Source of the DNA: Limnohabitans sp.
GTDB taxonomy: Bacteria > Pseudomonadota > Gammaproteobacteria > Burkholderiales > Burkholderiaceae_C
Direction: 5' to 3'
Assembly (NCBI GenBank): GCA_030729445.1
Contig: JANQXJ010000202.1
Location: 1 to 15,009 of the forward strand
Length of the DNA stretch: 15,009 nt
Part shown: positions 6,206-13,460 of the stretch, piece by piece
How the letters are laid out: the number at the start of each line of letters is the position of its first letter
Numbering within the stretch: the first letter of the stretch is position 1
Notes under the pieces: model-generated
Database searches by the model: none
The model's input: the letters and a program-made list of their open reading frames with translations, nothing else
Told to the model about the DNA's origin: nothing
Made by a program: the position numbers and the translations under genes

Positions 6206-8272
6206 ATGATCAACCTCAAAAACGTCACCCTCCGCCGAGGCACCAAGGTGCTGCTCGACCAAACATCGGTCACCCTCAACCCCGGAGAGAAGGTCGGTCT
6301 GGTTGGTCGCAACGGCGCGGGCAAATCCACTTTGTTTGCCTTGTTCAACGGCACACTCAACGAAGACGGTGGTGATTTCGAGATGCCCAAAGCCTGGCGC
6401 ATGGGTCAGGTCGCGCAGAACATGCCTGAGACCGACCAGCCAGCGTCTGAGTTTGTGCTGGAGGGAGACACCCGCCTGGCCGAGCTGCGCCAGCGTTTGG
6501 TGGCGGCCGAGGCCAGTGGCGACGGCATGGAGATGGCGCACGTCTACACGGACCTGGCCGATGCGGGCGACCACGACGCCCTGCCCCGCGCCGAGGCCTT
6601 GATTTTGGGCCTGGGATTTCGGGTAGACGAACTGAACAACCCGGTCAACAGCTTCTCGGGTGGCTGGCGCATGCGCTTGCAACTGGCGCGGGCGCTGATG
6701 TGTCCGTCGGACATTTTGTTGCTAGACGAACCCACCAACCACTTGGACTTGGACGCTTTGGTCTGGCTGGAAGCCTGGCTGCAACGCTATGCGGGCACCA
6801 TGATCGTGATCAGCCACGACCGCGAGTTTTTGGACGCGGTGACCAACGTCACGCTGCACATCGACCACGCCAAACTGACGCGTTACGGCAGTAACTACAG
6901 TGGCTTTGAAATTTTGCGGGCCCAGCAAATGGAGCTCCAACAGGCCTCGTTTGCCAAACAGCAAGACAAGATTGCCCACCTGCAAAAGTTCATCAACCGC
7001 TTCAAGGCCCAGGCCAGCAAGGCCAAACAGGCGCAAAGCCGTGTCAAAGCCCTGGAGCGCATGGAAAAAGTGGCCCCGCTGCTGGCCGATGCCGAGTTCA
7101 CCTTCGGCTTCAAAGAGCCCAACAACCTGCCCAATCCGATGCTGGCCATCAGCGAGGCCAGTTTTGGTTACCTGGTCGACGGCGAGCCCAAAACCATCGT
7201 GCAAGGCGTCAGCAAATCGGTGCTGGCCGGGCAGCGCATCGGCATTCTGGGGGCCAACGGCCAGGGCAAATCAACCTTGGTCAAGACCATTGCCCGCACC
7301 ATGCCCCAACTGTCAGGCACGCTGACCGAGGGCAAAGGCCTGAACATCGGCTACTTTGCCCAGCAAGAGCTTGATGTGCTGCACCCGCAAGACAACCCGC
7401 TGGAGCACATGATCCGCCTGGCCAAAGAGCTGGGCCCGAACAGTGGCGAGCCTAGCCGCGAGCAAGATTTGCGCAACTACCTGGGCACCTTCAACTTCAG
7501 TGGCGACATGGTCAAACAAGCCGTGGGCACCATGAGCGGCGGTGAAAAAGCCCGCTTGGTGCTGGCCATGATTGTGTGGCAGCGCCCCAACCTCTTGCTG
7601 CTGGACGAGCCGACCAACCACCTGGACTTGGCCACGCGCGAAGCGCTGTCGATGGCGCTCAACGAGTTTGAAGGCACCGTCATGCTGGTCAGCCACGACC
7701 GCGCCTTGTTACGTGCCGTTTGCGACGAGTTCTGGATGGTCGGTCGTGGCAAGGTCGAGCCCTTTGACGGCGACTTGGACGATTACCAAAAGTATTTGCT
7801 GGAAGAATCCAAACGTCTGCGCGAAGCGGCCAAAAATTCAGCGCGAGATGCTGTGGCCACGGCTGTGCCTGAGACGCCATCAACGAACATGGCCCCCGTG
7901 CCCAGCAGCCCTGCCAGTGGGGGGGCCGCAGCGACCGCAGCCACCGCTGCCTCGCCATCCACCTCAACGACACAATCCGGAACAGGACTGAGCAGTGCCG
8001 AGCAACGCAAACTGGAAGCACAAAAGCGCCAGCAACTGGCCACACAAACCAGGCCGCTCAAACGCGAACTGGAGCAAAACGAGCAACGCATGGCCAGCAT
8101 CGAAGCCGAGAAAACACGCCTGGAAGCGCTGCTGACCACACCCGTATCGCCAGCCGAAATGGCCGATGCGGGCCGCCGACTCAAGGCCCTCGCCGATGAA
8201 GTCTCCGGCCTGGAAGAGCGCTGGTTGGAGCTGACGTCTTTGCTCGAAGAAGCCACCTCGGCAGCGGTGTAA
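6206..8272 (+). CDS. yheS: ABC-F family ATP-binding protein, YheS-like
   Basis: ABC-F proteins are soluble twin-ATPase factors that act on the ribosome rather than transporting; the exact role of YheS is less clear than that of EttA or Uup. The product is 688 residues, against about 640 for E. coli YheS. The first cassette has Walker A GRNGAGKST (34-42), signature FSGGW (about 148-153) and Walker B ILLLDEPTNHLDL (about 170-182). A charged interdomain linker with a Lys/Gln-rich helical hairpin lies at about 240-290. The second cassette has GANGQGKST (about 348-356), MSGGEK (about 441) and LLLLDEPTNHLDLA (about 464). A Thr/Ser/Ala/Pro-rich linker (about 550-595) leads to a C-terminal coiled coil. 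The start MINLKNVTLRRGTKVLLD aligns with YheS. There are no membrane segments. The gene follows prmB by 121 bp and converges on tRNA-Lys. Confidence 0.9.
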   Translation: MINLKNVTLRRGTKVLLDQTSVTLNPGEKVGLVGRNGAGKSTLFALFNGTLNEDGGDFEMPKAWRMGQVAQNMPETDQPASEFVLEGDTRLAELRQRLVAAEASGDGMEMAHVYTDLADAGDHDALPRAEALILGLGFRVDELNNPVNSFSGGWRMRLQLARALMCPSDILLLDEPTNHLDLDALVWLEAWLQRYAGTMIVISHDREFLDAVTNVTLHIDHAKLTRYGSNYSGFEILRAQQMELQQASFAKQQDKIAHLQKFINRFKAQASKAKQAQSRVKALERMEKVAPLLADAEFTFGFKEPNNLPNPMLAISEASFGYLVDGEPKTIVQGVSKSVLAGQRIGILGANGQGKSTLVKTIARTMPQLSGTLTEGKGLNIGYFAQQELDVLHPQDNPLEHMIRLAKELGPNSGEPSREQDLRNYLGTFNFSGDMVKQAVGTMSGGEKARLVLAMIVWQRPNLLLLDEPTNHLDLATREALSMALNEFEGTVMLVSHDRALLRAVCDEFWMVGRGKVEPFDGDLDDYQKYLLEESKRLREAAKNSARDAVATAVPETPSTNMAPVPSSPASGGAAATAATAASPSTSTTQSGTGLSSAEQRKLEAQKRQQLATQTRPLKRELEQNEQRMASIEAEKTRLEALLTTPVSPAEMADAGRRLKALADEVSGLEERWLELTSLLEEATSAAV

Positions 8273-8287
8273 AACTCGACCATGAAA

Positions 8288-8323
8288 CCCAATGGCTGGT
8301 CTTTGCCTGACCAGCTCATTGGG
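8288..8323 (+). other. Long imperfect hairpin just downstream of the ABC-F gene
   Basis: CCCAATG (8288-8294) pairs with CATTGGG (8317-8323), and CTGGTC (8296-8301) pairs with GACCAG (8309-8314). An internal bulge (G against CT) separates the helices and TTTGCCT forms the loop. The 13 pairs start 15 nt after the ABC-F stop codon. No T-tract follows on the plus strand; on the minus strand only TTTC follows. It may protect the mRNA 3' end, or be a weak terminator backed up by the one at 8436. The rest of 8273-8435 shows no coding signal or recognisable site. Confidence 0.5.
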
Positions 8324-8435
8324 ACAATCGAATCTTCGGTCTGTTGGCTTTCTGCGCGTACGCCCAAGAACTGAGCCGGGCCCAAATAAAGTACACCGTC
8401 AATGAAGGGCGATGAATGGCGCTCGCAGAAATGAA

Positions 8436-8469
8436 AAAAGCACTTTGTACCGAAATACAAAGTGCTTTT
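8436..8469 (-). terminator. Intrinsic terminator after tRNA-Lys, probably bidirectional
   Basis: A perfect 14-bp stem AAAAGCACTTTGTA (8436-8449) / TACAAAGTGCTTTT (8456-8469) encloses a 6-nt loop CCGAAA. Read on the minus strand it starts 6 nt after the tRNA CCA end, and the stem runs into a T-tract (TTTTTTC). On the plus strand the stem ends in TTTT and could also stop transcripts from the converging ABC-F gene. Confidence 0.9.
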
Positions 8470-8474
8470 AAATT

Positions 8475-8550
8475 TGGTGGGACCAGCGGGGGTCGAACCC
8501 ACGACAAACGGATTAAAAGTCCGCTGCTCTACCAACTGAGCTATGGTCCC
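8475..8550 (-). tRNA. tRNA-Lys (anticodon UUU)
   Basis: The minus strand folds into a standard 76-nt cloverleaf with the CCA end encoded (8475-8477). The acceptor pairs are GGGACCA / TGGTCCC, D arm GCTC / GAGC, anticodon stem GCGGA / TCCGT with loop CTTTTAA, and T arm GTGGG / CCCGC with loop TTCGACC. The anticodon is TTT, followed by A37 as in all t6A-bearing, ANN-decoding tRNAs. It lies 31 bp after the tcdA stop and in the same direction, and is followed directly by an intrinsic terminator. A false reading frame on the same strand (starting MVEQRTFNPF) arises from translating through the tRNA. Confidence 0.98.
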
Positions 8551-8581
8551 TTTGCTGTGGTGACGTGCACTGCAGCAAGTC

Positions 8582-9391
8582 TCAAATTATAGCGTCATTT
8601 TTTCGCCCTCTCGGGCTGGACGCTAAAAAATTCAAAATTTCTGAGGCCGCGCACATGCCAAAAGTCGCGGTCACGCTCACCACCGATCCATAGCCATGGC
8701 AATTGAGCGAGCCGTCGCCTTCGATCGCACACGAGGCATCGGGTGGCGCCACGGCTTCGCGGCTGAACACGCCCTGAACACCGATGCTCTTTCCACCTTT
8801 GGCCGCACCGTGGTGTTTGCGCAGGCGGTAACGCAGTTGGGCCAACAGCGGGTCGTGCGTGATGCGCGAGAGGTCATCCACATCGACCTTGTGCGCCAAG
8901 CGTTTGCCACCCGCAGCGCCCACGGTGATGAAGCCCACGCCTTCGTCCAACGCCCATTGCGCCAGGCTCACTTTGGCTTTGACCTGGTCACAGGCATCGA
9001 CCAAGGCATCGGGCATGCAGGGCAAGAGCGTCGGCCAGTTCTCGGGGGTCACAAAATCGTCCACCACGTCGACTTGGCAATGCGGGTGAATCAAGGCAAT
9101 GCGTTCTTGCATGGCCAGCACTTTGGATTGGCCTGTGGTGTTGCTGAGCGAGTGAATTTGGCGATTGATGTTGGACTCGGAAATATGGTCCATGTCAACG
9201 AGCGTCAAACGCGCCACCCCACTGCGGGCCAAAGCTTCAGCGGTCCAGGAGCCCACCCCACCGATGCCGACCACCACCACATGCGCTTGTTGTATGCGAC
9301 TGGCCCCGGCCACGCCGTAGAGGCGTTGCAAGCCGCCAAAGCGTCGAGTGCTTTCATCGTCGGCAACTGCCATCATGGGTGTAGGGCTCAT
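8582..9391 (-). CDS. tcdA: tRNA threonylcarbamoyladenosine dehydratase TcdA (formerly CsdL/YgdL)
   Basis: TcdA is an E1/MoeB/ThiF-fold, ATP-dependent enzyme that dehydrates t6A37 to cyclic ct6A37 in ANN-decoding tRNAs. The product is 269 residues from this ATG. It shows RRFGGLQRLYG at the N-terminus, the nucleotide-binding VVVGIGGVGSWTAEALARSG, DMDHISESNINRQIHS with the catalytic-type arginine, VVDDFVTPEN, DACDQVKAKV and a C-terminal GYGSVVSVTATFGM, all hallmarks of the TcdA group. Starts are ambiguous: a TTG at 9418 would add nine residues, and ATGs at 9376 and 9373 would give ends closer to the E. coli protein. None has a strong Shine-Dalgarno. It follows the YeeE/YedE gene by 52 bp and precedes tRNA-Lys(UUU), a predicted substrate. 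A generic ThiF-family adenylyltransferase is the less likely alternative. Confidence 0.9.
   Translation of the reverse strand: MSPTPMMAVADDESTRRFGGLQRLYGVAGASRIQQAHVVVVGIGGVGSWTAEALARSGVARLTLVDMDHISESNINRQIHSLSNTTGQSKVLAMQERIALIHPHCQVDVVDDFVTPENWPTLLPCMPDALVDACDQVKAKVSLAQWALDEGVGFITVGAAGGKRLAHKVDVDDLSRITHDPLLAQLRYRLRKHHGAAKGGKSIGVQGVFSREAVAPPDASCAIEGDGSLNCHGYGSVVSVTATFGMCAASEILNFLASSPRGRKNDAII
8586..8591 (-). promoter_or_regulatory. Consensus TATAAT -10 box for tRNA-Lys inside the 3' end of tcdA
   Basis: The minus strand has a perfect TATAAT at 8591-8586, overlapping the last codons of tcdA just before its TGA. Initiation 6-8 nt downstream would give a leader of about 30 nt before the mature tRNA 5' end at 8550. 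The 16-18 bp upstream region lacks a clear TTGACA, so the promoter may lean on other elements or the tRNA may be processed from the tcdA transcript. AGCGTC (8591-8596) and GACGCT (8619-8624) form an inverted repeat over this spot. Confidence 0.5.
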
Positions 9392-9443
9392 GGGCGGGTC
9401 ATGTAAATGAGATCGCAAGCACGCTGCTTAAAATATTTCTGGC

Positions 9444-10550
9444 TCAACGCATTTGCCATTGAAGAGCTGCCCAGGTGCCTGCAAAGATGCCTAAGACCGA
9501 CAGCATGCTGCCCAAGCTCAAGGTCGATAAACCACTGAGACCCTGACCAAACGTGCAGCCCAAGGCCAACACACCACCTGTGCCCATAAGCCCCCCACCC
9601 ACCAAATGGCGCACGAGGTCCGCACGGTCGTTGAAACCCTCCCATCGAAAACTACCCTGCTGAACAGCGCTCAAACAAGCACCGACCAGCACACCCAACA
9701 CCGTGACCATGCCCAAAGTCAAACGTTTGCTGCCGTCGCTGTAGTACATCCAGGCATCAAGCCAATAAGCCACGGGCGCTGTAAAGCTCAACGCTTCCAT
9801 GCGCCCACTTTGAGTGGTCAAATACATCGGCTCCAGGGTATCGGGGTGTTCCGGTACAAAACCCAGCACCCCACTGACCCACCAGAGTGACACGACCAAC
9901 AAACCCAGACCTGCGCCGGTGACCCAATTGAACACCGAGTGAAACTGGCGATCTTTCACCACCCAGAACAACAGGAGCAAGGCCACTGCAAAAGCACTGA
10001 TGCCAAAGCTCGTCTTCAAATCCAAACCGGCATAAATGGACAACCACTGTCCAATAAATGCACCGTGCGTCAGGTCGATGGACACCTGATCAAGACCGTG
10101 CACACGCCATACCGCCATCAGGCCTCGCATGGCCGCGAGGGCCGAAATGGCCATGGCCAGCAGCACAACCACAGACTTGAGGTTGCCCGTTGCCAAGCGG
10201 ACCAACGACTTGCTGCTGCAGCCCGATGCCAGCACCATGCCTATGCCAAACAAACCACCACCCAAGATGGCGGACAGCCAAGGTAACTGTTCAGATGCGT
10301 AAATGGTGCTCAAAGGGCTGAGCCAGCCGAGCCACGACATCAGGCCGAACCCGGCGATGGCCACGGCAACAGCCAAGGCCCATTGGCGCAAGCGGGTGGC
10401 ATCACGCATCACCACCCAATCACTGATGGCCCCCATGGTGCAAAAGTGACCACGGTGTATCAGCACCCCTGCCAACAAAGCAATGACAAAGCTGGCACCC
10501 CAAACTTGGAGGGCCATCTGCTGGACCTCACCCGTGGTCAACAAAGTCAT
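9444..10550 (-). CDS. YeeE/YedE-family (DUF395) membrane transporter, possibly thiosulfate or sulfur uptake
   Basis: This 368-residue protein is strongly hydrophobic, with about nine to eleven predicted membrane spans, and has the two-fold repeat of the YeeE/YedE family. Each half carries a conserved cysteine patch: HRGHFCTMGA near residue 32 and GMVLASGCSSKSLVR near 104 in the first, and LALGCTFGQGLSG near the C-terminus in the second. The characterised member TsuA (YeeE) takes up thiosulfate through such cysteines. The substrate here cannot be read from sequence, and other sulfur oxyanions or sulfide derivatives are possible. The ATG at 10550 is 6 bp after cpoB but has poor ribosome-binding signals. 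The in-frame ATG at 10517 has GAGGT about 8 nt upstream and may be the true start (357 residues). Tight spacing suggests co-transcription with the Tol-Pal genes. Confidence 0.85.
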   Translation of the reverse strand: MTLLTTGEVQQMALQVWGASFVIALLAGVLIHRGHFCTMGAISDWVVMRDATRLRQWALAVAVAIAGFGLMSWLGWLSPLSTIYASEQLPWLSAILGGGLFGIGMVLASGCSSKSLVRLATGNLKSVVVLLAMAISALAAMRGLMAVWRVHGLDQVSIDLTHGAFIGQWLSIYAGLDLKTSFGISAFAVALLLLFWVVKDRQFHSVFNWVTGAGLGLLVVSLWWVSGVLGFVPEHPDTLEPMYLTTQSGRMEALSFTAPVAYWLDAWMYYSDGSKRLTLGMVTVLGVLVGACLSAVQQGSFRWEGFNDRADLVRHLVGGGLMGTGGVLALGCTFGQGLSGLSTLSLGSMLSVLGIFAGTWAALQWQMR

Positions 10551-10556
10551 GGGATG

Positions 10557-11369
10557 TCAGCGCAATCGGCCCAGACGCTCACGCGCAGTACTCGCCGTTT
10601 CGGCCTCTGGATAAGCTGCAATCAAATCTTCCAAAGTTTTGCGTGCAGCCGCCATGTCCTTGAGCTCAATTTGCACGTTGGAGATGGCCAGCATCGCCTC
10701 GGCCGCACGCGGATGTTTCGGCGCCATGTTCAGCAACCTCTGAAAATTATCCATGGACTCCTTGTAAGCTTTGATGGCGTACTGCGCGTTGCCCAACCAA
10801 AAAAGGGCTGAGGGCACGTAAGCGCTCGAGTCATAACGCAAAACAAATGACGACAAGGCCGTTTGTGCCGTTGGAAAATCGGCTTGCCGAAAAAAAGCCA
10901 TGGCTTTTTCAAATTCGGACTTCTCTGAGGGATCGACCATCACTTCCTTGCCATCAATCGTGGTGGCGACAGGCTCGAAACGGCGCAAACGGTCCTCCAC
11001 ACTGATGAGGACATCTTTTTGCCGAAGCTGCAATTCAGTCAGGTCCCGTGCCAGGCGTTCTTGTGCGCCCAAGCTTTGAGCCAAGTCCGATTTGAGGCGT
11101 TCGATTTGTCCCTGCAAATCCAACAAAGCACCACGCAGCTGTTCAATGGCCTGACTTTGTGATTGATTTTGAGTCTTGGCGTTTTGCTCGATCAGGGCGC
11201 GGGTGGCATTTTGAGATTGCTCAAGGCGCTGACGCAAATCAAGGATGGCCCGTCGGGCTTCATCGTCCCCACCAAACAAAGACGCTTGGGCGGGGATGGA
11301 CAAGGCAGCCAAACTCAGGGCCATGGCCATGGCGGCAGTTCTCCAGCCAGATCGAACGACGTGTTGCAT
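10557..11369 (-). CDS. cpoB: Cell division coordinator CpoB (YbgF), periplasmic TPR protein
   Basis: CpoB is a periplasmic partner of TolA and of the PBP1B-LpoB synthase that couples Tol-driven outer-membrane constriction to septal peptidoglycan synthesis. The 270-residue precursor has a signal peptide with a likely cut after residue 29 (SIPAQA-SLFGG). A Gln/Leu/Arg-rich coiled coil (about 35-125) would mediate trimerisation. A C-terminal TPR domain (about 145-270) starts EFEKAMAFFRQADFPTA and contains ALFWLGNAQYAIKAYKES and HPRAAEAMLAISNVQ. The ATG at 11369 has GAGG 6-7 nt upstream. A TTG at 11381, overlapping the pal stop, is also in frame but would add four residues before the signal peptide. 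The gene follows pal by 8 bp, the standard order tolB-pal-cpoB. Confidence 0.93.
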   Translation of the reverse strand: MQHVVRSGWRTAAMAMALSLAALSIPAQASLFGGDDEARRAILDLRQRLEQSQNATRALIEQNAKTQNQSQSQAIEQLRGALLDLQGQIERLKSDLAQSLGAQERLARDLTELQLRQKDVLISVEDRLRRFEPVATTIDGKEVMVDPSEKSEFEKAMAFFRQADFPTAQTALSSFVLRYDSSAYVPSALFWLGNAQYAIKAYKESMDNFQRLLNMAPKHPRAAEAMLAISNVQIELKDMAAARKTLEDLIAAYPEAETASTARERLGRLR

Positions 11370-11377
11370 AACAGGCC

Positions 11378-11923
11378 TCAATAACGAATTTCAACGCGGC
11401 GGTTTTGCGCCTGATCCACCTCGGTACCACCCGTGGCCAATGGCTTTTCCTTGCCAAAACTCACCGCCTCGAGCTGGGACTCTGGCACGCCCAACAAATT
11501 CAGGGCCTGGCGGACTGCGTCAGCACGCTTTTGCCCCAAGGCCAAGTTGTACTCGCGGCCACCACGGTCATCGGTATGGCCTTCAAGATTCGCCTTGCGT
11601 TGCTTGTTGGCTTGCAAGAATTGGGCATGAGAGGCGATGACAGAGCGTGCTTCAGCGCGAATCACAAAACTGTCGTAGTCAAAAAAGACCACGTGAGCGA
11701 TGCCTACAGGGCCTTGGCCTGGCGTGGTTTGAACCACGGACATGGGCGCAACAGCGCTGGTTTGAGCGCCGCCTTGACCTGCACCGATACCTTGAACGCC
11801 TACGCTGACAGCGCTGGATGTAGCCGACTTGTCTTCCACTGGCACATCATCCAGCTTCACCCCCGAGGCACATCCTGCCAAAACTGCAGAGACCAACACC
11901 AACGACCAAAATTGCTTGTTCAT
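11378..11923 (-). CDS. pal: Peptidoglycan-associated lipoprotein Pal
   Basis: Pal is an outer-membrane lipoprotein that binds diaminopimelate in peptidoglycan and TolB, tying the outer membrane to the wall. The 181-residue precursor has a lipoprotein signal ending in the lipobox LAGC, with the acylated cysteine at C18. A Ser/Val/Gly/Gln-rich tether follows (about 25-75). The OmpA-like domain contains VFFDYDSFVI, LEGHTDDRGGREYN (the peptidoglycan-binding Asp/Arg motif), ALGQKRADAVRQAL and QNRRVEIRY at the C-terminus. The ATG at 11923 is preferred over the ATG at 11935, because AGG lies 6 nt before it and the signal peptide is then of normal length. It is 41 bp after tolB. Confidence 0.97.
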   Translation of the reverse strand: MNKQFWSLVLVSAVLAGCASGVKLDDVPVEDKSATSSAVSVGVQGIGAGQGGAQTSAVAPMSVVQTTPGQGPVGIAHVVFFDYDSFVIRAEARSVIASHAQFLQANKQRKANLEGHTDDRGGREYNLALGQKRADAVRQALNLLGVPESQLEAVSFGKEKPLATGGTEVDQAQNRRVEIRY

Positions 11924-11964
11924 ACTCAACCTCATGGATAAAAAACGGATTTGTAATTCAGACC

Positions 11965-13251
11965 TCAGGGACGTACAGGGCCCCAGTGGGGTTCACGGAT
12001 GTCACCACCTTGACCAACCAGTCGGGCTTTGATTCGTCCGTCCAGCGTGGTGGTCATCAAGGCCTCACCACCTTGCTGCGTGGCATAAACCAGCAAACGG
12101 CTGTTGGCTGCAAAACTGGGACGCTCATCGGCATTGGAGTCTGTCAATGCCAAGACTTGGCCAGTGGCCAATTCCATCAGATGCAATCTGAAGCCACTGG
12201 GCAAACGAGAAACATAAGCCAGCCAACGACCGTCGGGGCTAACCGCAGGAGAAATGTTGTAATTTCCAGAAAAGGTGACCCGCTCAGCTGGGCCGCCTTG
12301 GGCTGGCATTTTGTAGATTTGGGGGCTGCCACCGCGGTCACTGACAAAGTACAAAGTGTTGCCGTCCGGCGAAAAAGCGGGTTCGGTGTTGATGTTGCCC
12401 GATGTCAAGCGTTGGGGCTCGCCGCCCTGCAAAGAAACCCGATACAGCTGGGAGCCACCTTCACGGCTGAGCGTGGCCACCAACGAACGACCATCTGGGG
12501 CCCAAGCCGGTGCACTGTTGGAGCCCTTAAAGTTGGCCACCACCCGGCGCTGACCTGTCGCGAGTTCGTGGACATAAACCACTGGCTTGCGTGATTCGAA
12601 AGACACATAAGCCAATTGGGCGCCGTTTGGCGACCACGATGGCGAGATGATGGGCTCGGGGCTTGTGAGGGCTGAGCGAGCGCCCTCGCCATCAGAATCG
12701 GCAATCCACAGACTATAGCGGCCGCTGGATTTGGTGACATAGCTGATGCGAGATGTGAACACACCGGGCGTGCCAGTCAACTGCTGGTAGACCCAATCCG
12801 ACACACGGTGAGCAGACAGGCGCAGATCTGCTGCGGTCACGTTGTCCTTAAAGTCCGACTTTTCTTGGCCCTTCACGGCATCCCACAAGCGGGCCCGCAC
12901 GTCGTAACGTCCGTTTGCCAAGCGCGTGATCGAACCCGCCACCAAGGCTTCTGCCGACAGCGGACGCAAGGCCGTCCAATCTGGACGACTCATTTCGTCA
13001 AGTGTCAAACTGGCTGCAGACAATGGTTTGAACTGGCCACTGCGGGTCAGGTCGGCTTGCACAATTTGAGATAACTTCTGAGTGGCTTGGGCTTCCCCTT
13101 TGAATGGGGCCACCAACACAGGCAATTGGGTCAGGCCAACTCCCGTCACTTCTACACGAAACTGCGCATGGGCATTGACCATCGCCAATGACAGACAGGC
13201 AGCCATCAACAGCGAACCCAGACGGCGAACAGGCGAACAAAGCAGGTTCAT
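11965..13251 (-). CDS. tolB: Tol-Pal system periplasmic protein TolB
   Basis: TolB is the periplasmic component that shuttles between Pal and TolA to drive outer-membrane constriction at division. The 428-residue precursor starts MNLLCSPVRRLGS, with a Sec signal peptide likely cut after A29 (VNAHA-QFRVEV). The N-terminal alpha/beta domain (about 30-165) contains VLVAPFKGEA and ADLTRSGQFKPL. The C-terminal six-bladed propeller has repeated WD40-like blade motifs such as SPSWSPNGAQLAYVS, APAWAPDGRSLVATLS, EPAFSPDGNTLYFVSDR and SPAVSPDGRWLAYVS. The open frame extends to 13347, but those extra residues lack a signal-like character. The ATG at 13257 is a near equivalent start. The usual upstream partners tolQ, tolR and tolA are absent: the next gene is msbA on the other strand. 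Confidence 0.95.
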   Translation of the reverse strand: MNLLCSPVRRLGSLLMAACLSLAMVNAHAQFRVEVTGVGLTQLPVLVAPFKGEAQATQKLSQIVQADLTRSGQFKPLSAASLTLDEMSRPDWTALRPLSAEALVAGSITRLANGRYDVRARLWDAVKGQEKSDFKDNVTAADLRLSAHRVSDWVYQQLTGTPGVFTSRISYVTKSSGRYSLWIADSDGEGARSALTSPEPIISPSWSPNGAQLAYVSFESRKPVVYVHELATGQRRVVANFKGSNSAPAWAPDGRSLVATLSREGGSQLYRVSLQGGEPQRLTSGNINTEPAFSPDGNTLYFVSDRGGSPQIYKMPAQGGPAERVTFSGNYNISPAVSPDGRWLAYVSRLPSGFRLHLMELATGQVLALTDSNADERPSFAANSRLLVYATQQGGEALMTTTLDGRIKARLVGQGGDIREPHWGPVRP

Positions 13252-13444
13252 TGGCATCAACTCAATGGGGTGGCAATAAAACGCCAATCGTACACCGTGA
13301 AGGCCCCTTTTTGCCCCATGAACGCGCCCAAACCCCAAACACTTCACCAGGCCAATGCATTCAGCGTCTCATCATGCGCAAGCTCTCCCACCTCGATCAC
13401 TCGCCATGTCCAAGGCCTCAGGCCAATCAGATGGCGGGCTTGCT

Positions 13445-13450
13445 TACAAT
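13445..13450 (+). promoter_or_regulatory. Putative -10 box for msbA, predicting a near-leaderless mRNA
   Basis: TACAAT (five of six to the sigma-70 consensus) ends 10 nt before the msbA ATG. A start site 7 nt downstream would leave about 3 nt of leader. The intervening CGCTCCACCC has no purine-rich ribosome-binding site. No good -35 hexamer is visible 16-18 bp upstream. The remaining 13252-13444 gap, which must hold the tolB promoter on the minus strand, shows only a weak TTCACG / TATTGC pair 17 bp apart. Confidence 0.45.
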
Positions 13451-13460
13451 CGCTCCACCC

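Noticed and set aside
6206..8272. ABC-F gene as an antibiotic-resistance factor
   Set aside because: The N-terminus, linker and C-terminal extension fit the chromosomal YheS group, and the setting is housekeeping. Nothing points to a resistance-type ABC-F.
7783..8535. 250-codon minus-strand frame reading from tRNA-Lys into the ABC-F 3' end
   Set aside because: Its N-terminus is a translation of the tRNA itself and it also runs through the terminator hairpin. This is a known kind of false gene.
11370..11381. cpoB starting at TTG (11381), overlapping the pal stop
   Set aside because: The ATG at 11369 has GAGG at good spacing and gives a normal signal peptide, so the overlap is probably not used.
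13258..13347. TolB starting at the far-upstream codon at 13347
   Set aside because: This would place about 30 non-signal residues before a clear Sec signal peptide. The total would also exceed the usual TolB size of about 430.
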